A stretch of 64,000 nt of DNA from JAQWBS01 sp047975765 (GCA_047975765.1 JBKEEF010000012.1:1-64000), one strand, 5' to 3'. Counted from the first letter of the stretch, positions 8,429-18,302 are shown. Notes: generated by a model not told the origin, from the sequence alone. Numbers and translations are program-made.

Positions 8429-11170
8429 ATGAATAAGCAAGCATTTATATTTCTGAGTTTTACGATATTTTTACAAGTTAGTACATCAAGTGCTGCTATT
8501 CTCAATTATAATAACCAAACAGATACAATATTAGCGAATTTTGACGTAAATCAAGGTGAAAAAATAATCAATATCGAGAATAACTCTGATATTATCATAT
8601 CCAACGATTCAAAATTTGAAAACCAGGTTATTGATGATCTTTCTTCTAAAATTGGTGGATTAATAAATATTGATTCTTCAAATGTTGCTTTTGAAGACAA
8701 TATAAGCTTTTCCAATAACATAGTAAAAGCTGAAGATACATTTGACTATTATTATAGCGATAATACAAATGTTAGAGGCGGCATAATTAATATAAATAAT
8801 AATTCAAATGTAGCATTTGGAAATAATCTAAAATTTGACAATAACAAAATTTCCACCTTATATAATTATACAGGTAATGATTTCTCTATGGGACATTCTG
8901 AAGTTTATGGTGGGATTATTACAACACTTAACTACGGTAACAATACTATTAAATTTGGAGATAATATATCTTTCTCACACAATCAAATTCTTGCAGAACA
9001 TTATACATCAGAACAGTACTCAATGGGTAGTGCTATGGTTTATGGAGGTTTGATTTGGAACGGTGTCAATATGAAATTTGGAAACAATATTCATTTCGAT
9101 AATAATGACATTAAATCAATAGCTTCAAGTTCTTATAATGCAAATATGCAAGGCGGGATAATTAATAGCCAAGGTGATATAGAGTTTGGTGATAATATAA
9201 CTTTCAAAAACAATACTGTAGGTGCCATTATGAACTCATCAAATAATACAAAAATTGGTGATCTTTATGCATCTGATAATAATGTTACTGCTGGCGGAGG
9301 TATTTCTGGTGGGGTATTTTCTTTTGGTGGATCAGGAGTTAGCGGAAAAATCGTTAATTTCTTGGGCAATGTTAATATTGTCAATAACAACTCATCTTCA
9401 ATCAATGGTAATGTTTATGGTGGAGCAATCTATTTACATGCCTACGGATATGTCAATTTTTCTCCAACAGAAGTAGGAAATTCTATATTAATTGAAAATA
9501 ATAAGACTTATAGCGCATCAGGGAATGGTAAGCTAAGCTCAATATACTTTAGTGAATTTGGATCTGCTGCAACTTCATATGTTAACTTTGATATGATTGC
9601 AGGAACTTGGGCAAATCTTAGAGATCCAATGGCAAGTGCTGGTGTTAATGCTGTTGTAAATAAAACAGGCGCAGGTAGTTTATATCTATGGGGTGACAAT
9701 AGTGAATATAGCGGCGATCTTAATATTAAAGATGGCAGCTTCTATGCTATGTTTGAAGATAAACATGATGCAATAAACGATCCATTAGGGCAAAGACTTA
9801 ATTTCAATCTATCTAATGCTACAACAACATTTGAAAACGGAAGTCTATTTAGACCAAAAGTGACAACAAATGGCAAAATTGCTGATTTAGATATGAATAG
9901 TGTTAGTGTAAACGGAAACGTTGATTTAGTTCCATATGACATATCAAGATTTGATGTTGGAAGCTATTCTTATAGTAAGGATTATTCAGCATTTGGAAGC
10001 TGGGAAAGTGCACTTGCTAAAGTTGATACAAATTCAGCAGGAACAGTAGAGCTTGAGATTAAGAGAGATTTAAAAGGGTATGATAATTTGACTGCATTTG
10101 CAGATATATATCGCAAACGTGGAGACCTTTCTCTTAATGAAAGAGAAGAGCTTGATAATCTTTATTATACTGGATTAGTAAATGATGATTTCAAAGATAA
10201 ACTGGACGTTTTAGATGGTGGTGACTTAGTAAATTCAGAACAAATTCATAAGTCTTCAATCAGACAGTTCAATCGTCAAATTTCATCACGTATTCAAAAC
10301 AAAGACTGTCCTGAATGTGGCATTAATGATGGCTATTCTGATGAACACTTCTGGTTTAATATCGGTCAAAACTGGATGAAGAAAGATACAAATAGCAAGT
10401 CTTTAGGATATACATATAACCCAACAAGTTTTGCTTTTGGATATGACTATGACTTTATTCCGAAAGAACTAAATTTAGGGATTGCTGCAAGTTATGCATT
10501 TGGTGAATCAAAAACTAAAGTAACAGGTTTATCAAGTGAAAATGATATAAATGAATATCTAATCTCTTTATATGGTAAATACAAACCAAGCAAAGCATAT
10601 GTATCAGGAAGTATTGGTGGTGGTGTTATGACAAATGATACAGAAATTGCAAGCTCTGGAGTTAACTCAAATGCCGATTTTAATACTTATGTATTATTTG
10701 CAAACTCAGAGTTTGGTTATGGCTTCGGTGATGAAAACACTTATGGATTATTAGAACCATTTGTAGGTTTAGAATATACACATATTGACAATGAGGCTTA
10801 TACAGAAAAAGGCACAGGAGCTAGACATTTTGATAGAATGAATTGGGATACCCTTGAGTTACCAATTGGTATGAGATTTACAAAAAGCTTCAAATATGAA
10901 GACTACATAATAACGCCTGCTGTTGAGATAGCTTATGCAAGGAATATTGGAGAAACTGGAAGCAATACTAGAGCATATTTTGTATCTAATGCTGGAACAA
11001 GCTGGAAGGTTAATGGAACTGCAGAAGGTAGAGATAGCATTAGAAGTAATTTCAATCTAAAAATCAATAACTTATCTACACCATTTGCATTTAACCTTGG
11101 CTATGCTAGGGATACAAGAACTGACTATAAAGATGATCAGTTTTATTTGACTGTTAGGTATAACTTCTAA
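8429..11170 (+). CDS. Autotransporter (type Va secretion) with beta-barrel translocator
   Basis: 913 residues. Signal peptide at 1-23 (core FIFLSFTIFLQV, cleavage near SSA|A). The passenger, about 24-600, is Asn/Gly-rich with repeated FGDNISFSNN-type phrases and a KTGAGSLYLWGDNS block typical of autotransporter-associated repeats. About 645-913 form the beta-barrel: alternating hydrophobic strands ending in the aromatic terminus TVRYNF, as needed for outer-membrane assembly. One CPEC motif sits between passenger and barrel, unusual because autotransporters generally avoid paired cysteines. No protease or lipase triad seen, so an adhesin-like role is most likely. Monocistronic, with the convergent mutarotase gene 11 bases downstream. 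Confidence 0.9.
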   Translation: MNKQAFIFLSFTIFLQVSTSSAAILNYNNQTDTILANFDVNQGEKIINIENNSDIIISNDSKFENQVIDDLSSKIGGLINIDSSNVAFEDNISFSNNIVKAEDTFDYYYSDNTNVRGGIININNNSNVAFGNNLKFDNNKISTLYNYTGNDFSMGHSEVYGGIITTLNYGNNTIKFGDNISFSHNQILAEHYTSEQYSMGSAMVYGGLIWNGVNMKFGNNIHFDNNDIKSIASSSYNANMQGGIINSQGDIEFGDNITFKNNTVGAIMNSSNNTKIGDLYASDNNVTAGGGISGGVFSFGGSGVSGKIVNFLGNVNIVNNNSSSINGNVYGGAIYLHAYGYVNFSPTEVGNSILIENNKTYSASGNGKLSSIYFSEFGSAATSYVNFDMIAGTWANLRDPMASAGVNAVVNKTGAGSLYLWGDNSEYSGDLNIKDGSFYAMFEDKHDAINDPLGQRLNFNLSNATTTFENGSLFRPKVTTNGKIADLDMNSVSVNGNVDLVPYDISRFDVGSYSYSKDYSAFGSWESALAKVDTNSAGTVELEIKRDLKGYDNLTAFADIYRKRGDLSLNEREELDNLYYTGLVNDDFKDKLDVLDGGDLVNSEQIHKSSIRQFNRQISSRIQNKDCPECGINDGYSDEHFWFNIGQNWMKKDTNSKSLGYTYNPTSFAFGYDYDFIPKELNLGIAASYAFGESKTKVTGLSSENDINEYLISLYGKYKPSKAYVSGSIGGGVMTNDTEIASSGVNSNADFNTYVLFANSEFGYGFGDENTYGLLEPFVGLEYTHIDNEAYTEKGTGARHFDRMNWDTLELPIGMRFTKSFKYEDYIITPAVEIAYARNIGETGSNTRAYFVSNAGTSWKVNGTAEGRDSIRSNFNLKINNLSTPFAFNLGYARDTRTDYKDDQFYLTVRYNF

Positions 11171-11181
11171 GGTAGATAAAA

Positions 11182-11997
11182 TCAGCTTTTCACTTGAATT
11201 TTCATAGAGATTTTATGTTTCTCTTTTGGGTTTAGACGAACAGCAAAATCTCCTTGATTTGCAGGTTCTACACAAACAAATTTTTTGAATTGCCCTTCAC
11301 TCATTTCTACATAATCCTTATTAGGATTCCAGACAACTGTGTTTTTTGAGCCTGTTTTTTCTATAATAATGGTACGATTTAAAGCTTTATCTACAATCTC
11401 AACACTCTTTGTATGATTTTGAAATATGGCATCAAACTCACCTTTAATCTTAATGTCTTCTTCAAGTGTATAAGTTTTAGCATCTAATGAATTTATATAT
11501 TGATGATTTGAAAGACCTTTTATCACAACGTCATCAAGCAAACCAACATTAAAATAAGCATGGAGTGCTTCACTAAACTCAAACACTTCATCTCCATTGT
11601 TAATTGTTTCTAATTCATACTCAAGTTTATCTGTAATTCTAATATAGAGATTTGCAATCAAATTGAGATTAAATTTTTCATCTGGAATTAAAGACAATCC
11701 AACTTCCATTTTATTATCATCAACATAGATATTTTTCACTGTCCAATTAGAAATTCTTGCAAAGCCATGACGAGGTAAATTTTCGTTTCTTTTTTCCTCT
11801 GCAAACCTTGGCCAACAAACAGGCACACCACCTCTAATTGCTTGAATATTATCAAATTTATTGAAATCTCCAAGCCAAAAAACATCATGTTGCTGATTTT
11901 TTGGGCAGTACGATACAATATTTCCTCCCCAAAGAGAAATTTTACATTCTGCCAATTTATTACTTAAATTTATAAATCCACTCTGATCAATATTCAT
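11182..11997 (-). CDS. D-hexose-6-phosphate mutarotase (YeaD-like)
   Basis: 271 residues from the ATG at 11997, chosen because GAAAGG lies nine bases upstream; an earlier in-frame ATG at 12051 would add an uncharacteristic leader. Diagnostic blocks are IRGGVPVCWPRF near residue 50 and LPRHGFAR near 72, both typical of YeaD-type aldose epimerase superfamily proteins, plus EALHAYFNVG with the catalytic His. It interconverts anomers of hexose 6-phosphates. Convergent with the autotransporter gene. Confidence 0.9.
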   Translation of the reverse strand: MNIDQSGFINLSNKLAECKISLWGGNIVSYCPKNQQHDVFWLGDFNKFDNIQAIRGGVPVCWPRFAEEKRNENLPRHGFARISNWTVKNIYVDDNKMEVGLSLIPDEKFNLNLIANLYIRITDKLEYELETINNGDEVFEFSEALHAYFNVGLLDDVVIKGLSNHQYINSLDAKTYTLEEDIKIKGEFDAIFQNHTKSVEIVDKALNRTIIIEKTGSKNTVVWNPNKDYVEMSEGQFKKFVCVEPANQGDFAVRLNPKEKHKISMKIQVKS

Positions 11998-12094
11998 TGA
12001 AATTTGCCTTTCTCTTTTTAATATATTGCGTATATTTCCATATCTAATCACTAAAGCAAAGATTTTATTTTATGAATGTAGATAAGTAAACATG

Positions 12095-12132
12095 AAAATA
12101 ACCTGCTTAACATGAATCAAACAGGTTATTTT
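12095..12132. terminator. Hairpin terminator between DUF1266 gene and mutarotase
   Basis: AAAATAACCTG at 12095-12105 pairs with CAGGTTATTTT at 12122-12132. Downstream of the DUF1266 gene on the minus strand. The T runs are short, so strength is uncertain. Confidence 0.6.
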
Positions 12133-12156
12133 ATCAGATAAAATATTTCTCAAAAA

Positions 12157-12930
12157 CTAGAGAGGCATTTTTACCCAAGGACTTAGTTCATTTGTCGTCA
12201 AATCGTCAGCAATCATGTTCATACCATCATTAACAGTATTTGTTCCACCCCACATAATTCTTCCAACAACATAACTATTTGCAAAAGTTTTCCAATCTTT
12301 GAATGTTTTCTTCGTCAAATCATAGCTTTTATTAATATATTCCCATGCTTCATCTTCAGTAAACAAACCATGATCATAACAAATTCTTGCCAAGAATGTT
12401 GCTCTTCCAAAATCCCAGCCTGCTGATGTCGAAGACTTGATTGTTTCCTTGTCTTCTATAATTTTTAGCTCAACCATTTTATCAAAACAGCTTTTCAAGT
12501 TTTGAGCACGAGAAATTGCTTTTTCAACATCTTCTCCATTTTTCAATGAATTAAGAATCATATTTTGCATTTCTTCATCTGATTTTGTTTCAAACACAGC
12601 TTTGTAGGCAGCATCAAAAAAACATCTATCACCACCATTTAGAAGCATATCAATAGTGTTTTCTGCATCTGCTTTATTATAAATACCCCACCATTCGTTC
12701 AAGATTGTTGGCACATTTGTAATCCCTGTTTCAACACTATTTAAGAAACCTGCTTGTTGTGCGGCATAAATAGAACTCACAGAAACCTTTTTATATTCTT
12801 CATCAGTTAATTTTGATGATTTATTCAAAATAATATTTCCATGCATCATAATCTTTATAATTGGCCAAAGGAATTTATAAAAAACATAGCCAAGAATGGC
12901 TGCCCAAACTAAATAATCAACTTTCATCAT
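12157..12930 (-). CDS. DUF1266 family protein
   Basis: 257 residues. The C-terminal half has the DUF1266 pattern: GWDFGRATFLARICYDHG around 155-172, TEDEAWEYINKSY, then WKTFANSYVVGRIMWGG. The N-terminus has a hydrophobic anchor (VWAAILGYVFYKFLWPIIKI). Two consecutive ATGs are possible; AGGAG is better placed for the second (12927). It is the last gene of a LemA-DUF3137-DUF1266 unit, six bases after the DUF3137 gene. DUF1266 proteins have no established function. Probably inner-membrane anchored and facing the cytoplasm. Confidence 0.8.
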   Translation of the reverse strand: MMKVDYLVWAAILGYVFYKFLWPIIKIMMHGNIILNKSSKLTDEEYKKVSVSSIYAAQQAGFLNSVETGITNVPTILNEWWGIYNKADAENTIDMLLNGGDRCFFDAAYKAVFETKSDEEMQNMILNSLKNGEDVEKAISRAQNLKSCFDKMVELKIIEDKETIKSSTSAGWDFGRATFLARICYDHGLFTEDEAWEYINKSYDLTKKTFKDWKTFANSYVVGRIMWGGTNTVNDGMNMIADDLTTNELSPWVKMPL

Positions 12931-12936
12931 CTTCTC

Positions 12937-13989
12937 CTATTTTATTTGTTTTAAATTTAGTTCATCTAAAATATTAATAGCTGCCACTATATCTTCATAT
13001 ATTTCTGCTACTATATTTTCATCCTGTTTATTTTGGATTCTTAGTGTTAAAAAACCTTCAGGCATACTCACTGCAAAATAGAAACTGCTATCACAAAAAG
13101 ACAGCATAATATCTCTACCAAATTTATTTCTTAAATCTGTTAGCTTTCTCATCATAAGTGGTGTTAACACTTTTCTTGTTGCAATTTCATCATCTGAATA
13201 AACAACATAAACTCTTTCAAACTCTGGATCTTCTAGTTTCACTAGTTTATTTTTATAAACTGTTCTCATTGCATGAATATTATCAGCTAAATACCCTAGT
13301 TTTTCATCTAAATGATCTGGGAAAATGAGTACATTTGCATTAATATTTTGAGTTAATGATGCATGTGTAAACATCCCTCTAAAATCAAAGATCGAACTTT
13401 CAATACGATTGCTAAAAACAGGTTTTAAAAAAGCAGTATATAGAAACATAAAGTATCCAGTAATATTATTAGATTTTATTAGGGCTTTTGTTTTACCAAA
13501 ACTCACCCCAACGTCATATATACTTAATTTCGAGCTGTCTGTGTCTATCTTAATAGAACCAAATGTGCCACAACTTTCCATCATCTCTTTACCAAAACCA
13601 GGAAAAAGCTTGCTATAAGCAATGTATCTTTCATTTATAGAATGCTCTATTCCTGTGTAATATCTCGCTCTAGGAAATATTTTTTTGATAATTTTTTGGA
13701 TTGTTTCTGTTTCAAGCTTGCTAAATTTGATAAGTGCTGGAACGTAAAGCATTTGGAATGCAACCATTACACCAATAGGAATCAGCATAATATATTGAAA
13801 ATTATTTGAACTAACATTTTTTTGTACTGATGCTCCTGTGACTGTATTAAAAACAATCATAATCACAAAAACAAAGGCTGAAAGATAAACAGGAATCTTA
13901 AACCAATTGACCAGACGTTTACCTAAATGTGCTTTTTTAAAATTAGATTGCAGCTCTTCATTCAGAGCATTGAGTTGTTCACTGTTCAC
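12937..13989 (-). CDS. DUF3137 family membrane protein
   Basis: 350 residues with two N-terminal membrane helices (about 29-50 and 68-88) and a soluble C-terminal region carrying the DUF3137 signature FERVYVVYSDDEIATRKVLT followed by LTDLRNKFG and a strand-rich end. It sits nine bases after lemA on the same strand. LemA and DUF3137 neighbours are common in bacterial genomes and are thought to act together at the membrane; the molecular role is not known. Confidence 0.85.
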   Translation of the reverse strand: MNSEQLNALNEELQSNFKKAHLGKRLVNWFKIPVYLSAFVFVIMIVFNTVTGASVQKNVSSNNFQYIMLIPIGVMVAFQMLYVPALIKFSKLETETIQKIIKKIFPRARYYTGIEHSINERYIAYSKLFPGFGKEMMESCGTFGSIKIDTDSSKLSIYDVGVSFGKTKALIKSNNITGYFMFLYTAFLKPVFSNRIESSIFDFRGMFTHASLTQNINANVLIFPDHLDEKLGYLADNIHAMRTVYKNKLVKLEDPEFERVYVVYSDDEIATRKVLTPLMMRKLTDLRNKFGRDIMLSFCDSSFYFAVSMPEGFLTLRIQNKQDENIVAEIYEDIVAAINILDELNLKQIK

Positions 13990-13998
13990 AATATTTCT

Positions 13999-14571
13999 CT
14001 ACTTAAACAATTCGCTGATATTAACATTTACTTTTTCGGATTCAGGAATTTCAATAAGTTCCATAACCTTCAAACCTTTTCTTGAAGCAATGATTGAAGA
14101 TGGAAACATCTCAACATAATTGTTAAAATCTGTTACTGCTGCGTTATATGTTCTTCTGATAGCCTGCAACTCATCTTCCATTGCTCTGATAGAATGTTGT
14201 AAATTCATGGCACTTTCATTAGCACGCAATTCTGGATAATCTTCGACCATAACATTAAGCTTTGGAAGCATTGCAGAAATTTGATTTCCAAGTGCAATTT
14301 GTTCTTCATCTGTCTTAGCATCAGCAGCTTTGCTTCTGAGCTCAACAATTTTTGTCAAAGTCTCGTTTTCATGTTTCATATATGACTTAACTGTTGCAAC
14401 AAGATTTGGCAACATATCATTTCTTTGCTTCAAGGCAACACATATACCGCTGCTGCATTGTTTTGCTCTATTGTTTTTTGCAACAAAATTATTTGAAGTA
14501 AAAACATACCAAAGTAAAATCAAAACAACGACACTGATTATAGATACTAGCGCAACAATCATAAAAAACAC
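13999..14571 (-). CDS. lemA: LemA family protein
   Basis: 190 residues. One N-terminal membrane helix (2-24), then helical coiled-coil segments with the LemA-type block QRNDMLPNLVATVKSYMKHE at about 49-68 and the late block RRTYNAAVTDFNNYVEMFPS. LemA proteins have a short periplasmic N-terminus and a helical cytoplasmic bundle; function is poorly defined. First gene of a three-gene unit with DUF3137 and DUF1266 proteins. Paired cysteines (CSSGIC near 39-44) are an unusual detail. Confidence 0.9.
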   Translation of the reverse strand: MFFMIVALVSIISVVVLILLWYVFTSNNFVAKNNRAKQCSSGICVALKQRNDMLPNLVATVKSYMKHENETLTKIVELRSKAADAKTDEEQIALGNQISAMLPKLNVMVEDYPELRANESAMNLQHSIRAMEDELQAIRRTYNAAVTDFNNYVEMFPSSIIASRKGLKVMELIEIPESEKVNVNISELFK

Positions 14572-14717
14572 TCCACTTTTAAATTGATATTAATGAAGCT
14601 TTTATAGGTACTAACCATCGGAAAGTAAATATTTATTAGCCAATACTTGACCAAAGTTAAGGTTAGCAACAAAACTGTATATTTTCATTATTTAATTCAC
14701 ATTCGGTATTTTTCAAT

Positions 14718-15584
14718 TTAGATAAAACTAGAAACTTCATTTTCTTCAATGTATTTTAGCCATCTATTATAACGAGCAACTCGCTTGGAATCATTATAGT
14801 TATTAAGTATTCCACCATAGCATCTTAGCTTTTGAATAACTTCAGCATATTCAAGATTAACTTTCCTTCCGCTAATTTGTTCATAATATGCTGCTATTCT
14901 CTGCACAAGTGCAAAATCATGTTTCAACAGAGGTGCAAAGTCGAAACTAGAATCACAAAGGCAAGCATTTCCAAAATCAATAACACCTTCAAGCTTTCTA
15001 TTTTTAATAATGAAATTATTTTCATTCAAATCTGTATGGCACAAAACAATATCCTTTGGATTTAAATTTCTTTCATATTCTTTATATTGCTTTAAAAGAT
15101 GTTGCAGTTTTTTGATTTCTTCAGATGAAAATATTTCTGTAAATCTTTGTGTCTTTTCTAAACAAGGATATTCCTCCAATATAGTCTGACCAATTGGTAT
15201 ATCTATTTTTGAATGGTGCATTTGTACTAAAAAATTTGCCAGTTCAGATGCAAGTTCTTCTTTTTCTTCCTTGTTCATTTGAGAACTTGCAAAAGTATAT
15301 TGTGTTCCAAGAATCATTTTATGCTGTGTAAACATAACGCCACCAATTTGATGAAGCTTCAAAAGAGGAACTTTTGTTTCAACTTGTGAATGAATACAAT
15401 TCAAGACTTTTTCTTCTTGAATATATTCTTGATAAAAATCTGGAGAAAGAGGGAATCTAAAAACCCATTCATTATTTATTATAATGGCAAGACTGTGAAA
15501 TCCAGATTCAATGAATTCTGCTGTTTTAATATCTAAATTGGGCTGTGCTTTTTTGATTAGCTCTAATTTATCTTTGTGCATCAT
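14718..15584 (-). CDS. Aminoglycoside phosphotransferase-fold small-molecule kinase
   Basis: 288 residues of the APH/choline-kinase fold. The catalytic loop HTDLNENN (about 183-190) supplies the base Asp and metal-binding Asn, and IDFGNA (about 204) is the DFG-equivalent. The N-lobe contains NEWVFRFPLSP, with the ATP-binding strand. The substrate cannot be deduced: related proteins phosphorylate aminoglycosides, macrolides, choline or sugars. Two adjacent ATGs (15584 and 15581) both suit the AAGGAAG site. No resistance genes are nearby, so a metabolic role is as likely as antibiotic modification. Confidence 0.8.
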   Translation of the reverse strand: MMHKDKLELIKKAQPNLDIKTAEFIESGFHSLAIIINNEWVFRFPLSPDFYQEYIQEEKVLNCIHSQVETKVPLLKLHQIGGVMFTQHKMILGTQYTFASSQMNKEEKEELASELANFLVQMHHSKIDIPIGQTILEEYPCLEKTQRFTEIFSSEEIKKLQHLLKQYKEYERNLNPKDIVLCHTDLNENNFIIKNRKLEGVIDFGNACLCDSSFDFAPLLKHDFALVQRIAAYYEQISGRKVNLEYAEVIQKLRCYGGILNNYNDSKRVARYNRWLKYIEENEVSSFI

Positions 15585-15604
15585 AATGCTTCCTTATAAT
15601 TACG

Positions 15605-15636
15605 AAAAAACCTCCACTTTTCAGCAGAGGTTTTTT
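15605..15636 (-). terminator. Rho-independent terminator of the cold-shock gene
   Basis: A run of A at 15605-15610, stem ACCTC / GAGGT around a short loop, and T at 15631-15636. It lies 29 bases past the csp stop on the minus strand and is symmetrical enough to work in both directions. Confidence 0.8.
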
Positions 15637-15664
15637 GAAACTTCTAAATCTTAAAAAGTCTTAA

Positions 15665-15868
15665 TTAGATTTTTTTAAGGTTAGTTGCAGAAGTTTTACC
15701 TTTTTCAGTAGTCAAGTCGTAAGAAACTTTGTCATTTTCATTCAAAAATCTCATACCTGATTTTTCTACAGCTGAAACGTGAACAAATACATCTGCTCCG
15801 CCGTTTTCAGGAGTGATAAAACCATAACCCTTTGTAGAGTTGAACCATTTAACTGTACCATTTGCCAT
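15665..15868 (-). CDS. Cold-shock domain protein (CspA-like)
   Basis: 67 residues, normal for the family. The RNA-binding motifs are KGYGFI (RNP1) and VFVHVS (RNP2), after the hallmark start MANGTVKWFN. The ATG at 15868 is preferred over an upstream ATG at 15910 because an AAGGAT site precedes it and family members begin here. Binds single-stranded RNA/DNA and melts RNA structure. The leader before the gene is probably long, as is usual for cold-shock mRNAs. Confidence 0.95.
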   Translation of the reverse strand: MANGTVKWFNSTKGYGFITPENGGADVFVHVSAVEKSGMRFLNENDKVSYDLTTEKGKTSATNLKKI

Positions 15869-16209
15869 TTTCTTTATCCTTATTAAAAAACAATTCGGTA
15901 ATTTGAGCATCGCTGCTCGGTCTCATAACTATTGATGTGGGGATTATTCTTTAAATAGGATATTGAAATATTCTGCAGTAAAAAATCGTCTTAAGCCACA
16001 ATATTAAGCTATAATTTCTATATATACGCATTTTTTATAAAATGCAAGCAAACTATTCGTAAATTTTCATCATTTGTTAAATATTAATATAAAAAAACAA
16101 TTTTTTTTGAGTATATTGTTTTTCCAGTGCAAAACTCCTATTTAGAATTACAGATAAAAAAAATGGGATTAAGCTCCCTTCCATTAGAAAAAAAAGAAAG
16201 AGGTTTGAA
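15869..16209. other. Divergent leader/promoter region, csp and malic enzyme
   Basis: No gene. The minus half should contain the csp promoter and its 5' leader; the plus half contains the malic enzyme promoter and an AGAAAGAGG ribosome site just before 16210. GGGA...TCCC at about 16162-16178 is a short hairpin on the plus leader. Confidence 0.4.
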
Positions 16210-17382
16210 ATGGATTATGCAAAAGAGGCTCTCAAAGCACATAAGGAATGGCGCGGAAAATTTTCAATCACACCAAAAATGGAAATAAAAACAAGAGAAG
16301 ACCTTTCTCTTGCTTACACACCTGGTGTTGCTGAACCTTGCTTAGAAATTCAGAAAAATCCAGAAAGGAGCTATGAATTGACAGGTCGTTGGAATACTGT
16401 TGCGGTGATATCTGATGGAACGGCTGTTCTTGGTCTCGGTGACATTGGACCTGAAGCAAGTATGCCCGTTATGGAAGGTAAAGCCATTTTATTCAAAGCT
16501 TTTGGGGATATTGATTCCATCCCTCTTTGTATTAAATCTAAAAACGTTGACGATATTGTCAATACCGTAGCTTTACTCGAAGGAAGTTTTGGTGGGGTTA
16601 ACTTAGAAGATATTTCTGCCCCTCGTTGTTTTGAAATTGAAAGAAAACTCAAAGAAAGATGTTCTATTCCAATTTTTCACGATGACCAACATGGAACAGC
16701 TGTCGTGACTTTGGCAGCCATGATAAATGCACTTCGTTTTACAAAAAAAGATATTCACGATATCAAAGTTGTTGTCAGTGGAGCTGGAGCGGCTGGAGTT
16801 GCCATTACTAAGCTTCTCATTGCAAAAGGTTTAGAAAATGTTGTAATGTGTGACAGTCAAGGAGCAATTTATCAGGGACGTGAAGGGCTTAATCCTGAAA
16901 AATCAGAAATCGCACTTATTTCCAACAGGGAAATGCATAAAGGCAAGTTGGAGGAAATTATCAAAGGAGCTGATGTTTTTATTGGTGTTTCCAAACCAAA
17001 CCTATTAACTGCTGAAATGGTTGAAACAATGGCAAAAGATTCAATTATTTTTGCTATGGCCAACCCTACACCTGAAATTATGCCAGATTTAGCAAAAAAA
17101 GCTGGTGCTGCCATTGTAGGAACAGGTCGAAGTGATTTTCCAAACCAAATTAATAATGTTTTGGCTTTCCCTGGAATTTTTCGTGGAGCATTGGACGTTT
17201 GTGCAAGAGATATTAATGATGAAATGAAAGTTGCCGCTGCTTACGCCATTGCAGAGCTTATTTCAAAAGAAGAACTTCGTGCGGACTATATTATTCCTTC
17301 CATTTTTGACCCTAGAATTAAAGATTCTGTTTCAAAAGCTGTTGCAAAAGCAGCAAGAGAAACAGGCGTTGCAAGAATATAA
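16210..17382 (+). CDS. Malic enzyme (oxaloacetate-decarboxylating malate dehydrogenase), short form
   Basis: 390 residues. N-terminal block LAYTPGVAEPC (about 38-48), DISAPRCFEIE, the metal/substrate block FHDDQHGTAVV (about 156-166), the Rossmann motif VVSGAGAAGVA (about 190-200), and FAMANPTPEIMP. It converts malate to pyruvate and CO2 with reduction of NAD(P)+. It lacks the phosphotransacetylase-like C-terminal domain of the long MaeB form, so it resembles the ~400-residue bacterial type. A flavoprotein gene follows 19 bases later, probably in one transcript. Confidence 0.93.
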   Translation: MDYAKEALKAHKEWRGKFSITPKMEIKTREDLSLAYTPGVAEPCLEIQKNPERSYELTGRWNTVAVISDGTAVLGLGDIGPEASMPVMEGKAILFKAFGDIDSIPLCIKSKNVDDIVNTVALLEGSFGGVNLEDISAPRCFEIERKLKERCSIPIFHDDQHGTAVVTLAAMINALRFTKKDIHDIKVVVSGAGAAGVAITKLLIAKGLENVVMCDSQGAIYQGREGLNPEKSEIALISNREMHKGKLEEIIKGADVFIGVSKPNLLTAEMVETMAKDSIIFAMANPTPEIMPDLAKKAGAAIVGTGRSDFPNQINNVLAFPGIFRGALDVCARDINDEMKVAAAYAIAELISKEELRADYIIPSIFDPRIKDSVSKAVAKAARETGVARI

Positions 17383-17401
17383 AAAAACAAGGAAGAACTA
17401 A

Positions 17402-18016
17402 ATGAAAGTTTTACTAATTAATGGTAGTTCAAATGCCAAAGGCTGCACATATACAGCACTCAAAGAAGTTGCAGACTCTCTCAATAAAGAAGATATAGAA
17501 ACAGAAATCATTCAACTTGGTAAAGGTGCATACCGAGACTGCATTGGCTGTCAAGCATGTAATAAACTTGATAATCAATGTGTTTTCAAAGACGATATGG
17601 TCAATGAAATTATTGAAAAAGCAAAATCGGCGGATGGTTTTGTCTTTGGTTCACCTGTTTATTATGCACACCCATCTGGCAGAATTCTATCTGTTTTAGA
17701 TAGAGCTTTTTATGCTGCCTCTGATGTATTCAAATTCAAGCCCGGAGCAGCGGTTGTTTCTGCAAGAAGAGCTGGGACGACAGCCTCTGTTGATATCTTG
17801 AACAAATATTTCACTATAAATAATATGCCAGTTGTTTCTTCAAGCTATTGGAATATGGTTCATGGAAACACCCCTGAAGATGTCAAACAAGACATTGAAG
17901 GACTTCAAATTATGAGACAAATTGGAAAAAACATGGCTTGGATTTTGAAAAATATTCAAAAAGGGAATGTTGCATATCAAGATGAAGAAAAAATTTATAC
18001 AAATTTTATTGCTTAA
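17402..18016 (+). CDS. Flavodoxin-fold NAD(P)H-dependent oxidoreductase with Cys cluster
   Basis: 204 residues. The flavin phosphate loop is NGSSNAKGCTYTA at 8-20. CIGCQACNKLDNQCVFKDDM (about 41-60) resembles the compact cysteine motif of iron-sulfur flavoproteins. GSPVYYAHPSGR (about 79-90) is the second FMN-binding loop. It probably reduces quinones or other acceptors and may carry an Fe-S cluster. Co-oriented 19 bases after the malic enzyme gene, and followed by a convergent tRNA-Leu. Confidence 0.85.
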   Translation: MKVLLINGSSNAKGCTYTALKEVADSLNKEDIETEIIQLGKGAYRDCIGCQACNKLDNQCVFKDDMVNEIIEKAKSADGFVFGSPVYYAHPSGRILSVLDRAFYAASDVFKFKPGAAVVSARRAGTTASVDILNKYFTINNMPVVSSSYWNMVHGNTPEDVKQDIEGLQIMRQIGKNMAWILKNIQKGNVAYQDEEKIYTNFIA

Positions 18017-18021
18017 AATTT

Positions 18022-18107
18022 TGGTGCGATTAGGGAGACTTGAACTCCCACCGAGTTACCCCGACTAGTACCTGAAACTAGCGCGTCTACCATTCCGCCA
18101 TAATCGC
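18022..18107 (-). tRNA. tRNA-Leu (anticodon CAG)
   Basis: Read on the minus strand: acceptor GCGATTA / TAATCGC, D-arm with GGTAGACGC, anticodon stem CTAGT/ACTAG with loop TTCAGGT giving CAG, a long class II variable arm (TCGGGGTAACTCGGT), T-loop GTTCAAGTC, and encoded CCA at 18022-18024. Confidence 0.95.
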
Positions 18108-18302
18108 AAGATATCTGATATTTTATATAAGGATATAAATTATTATTCAATCATATTTTACATAGAAGCACCTGTTTTTCTTTGTAATATAAATTGAGAT
18201 GAAAAAGGATACATTCTGTGGCATACTTCCCCTATCGTTGAATTATTCCTTTTAAGGATTATCTCAAACGATATCTTAAAAATTTTATATGGAGGTATCA
18301 TT

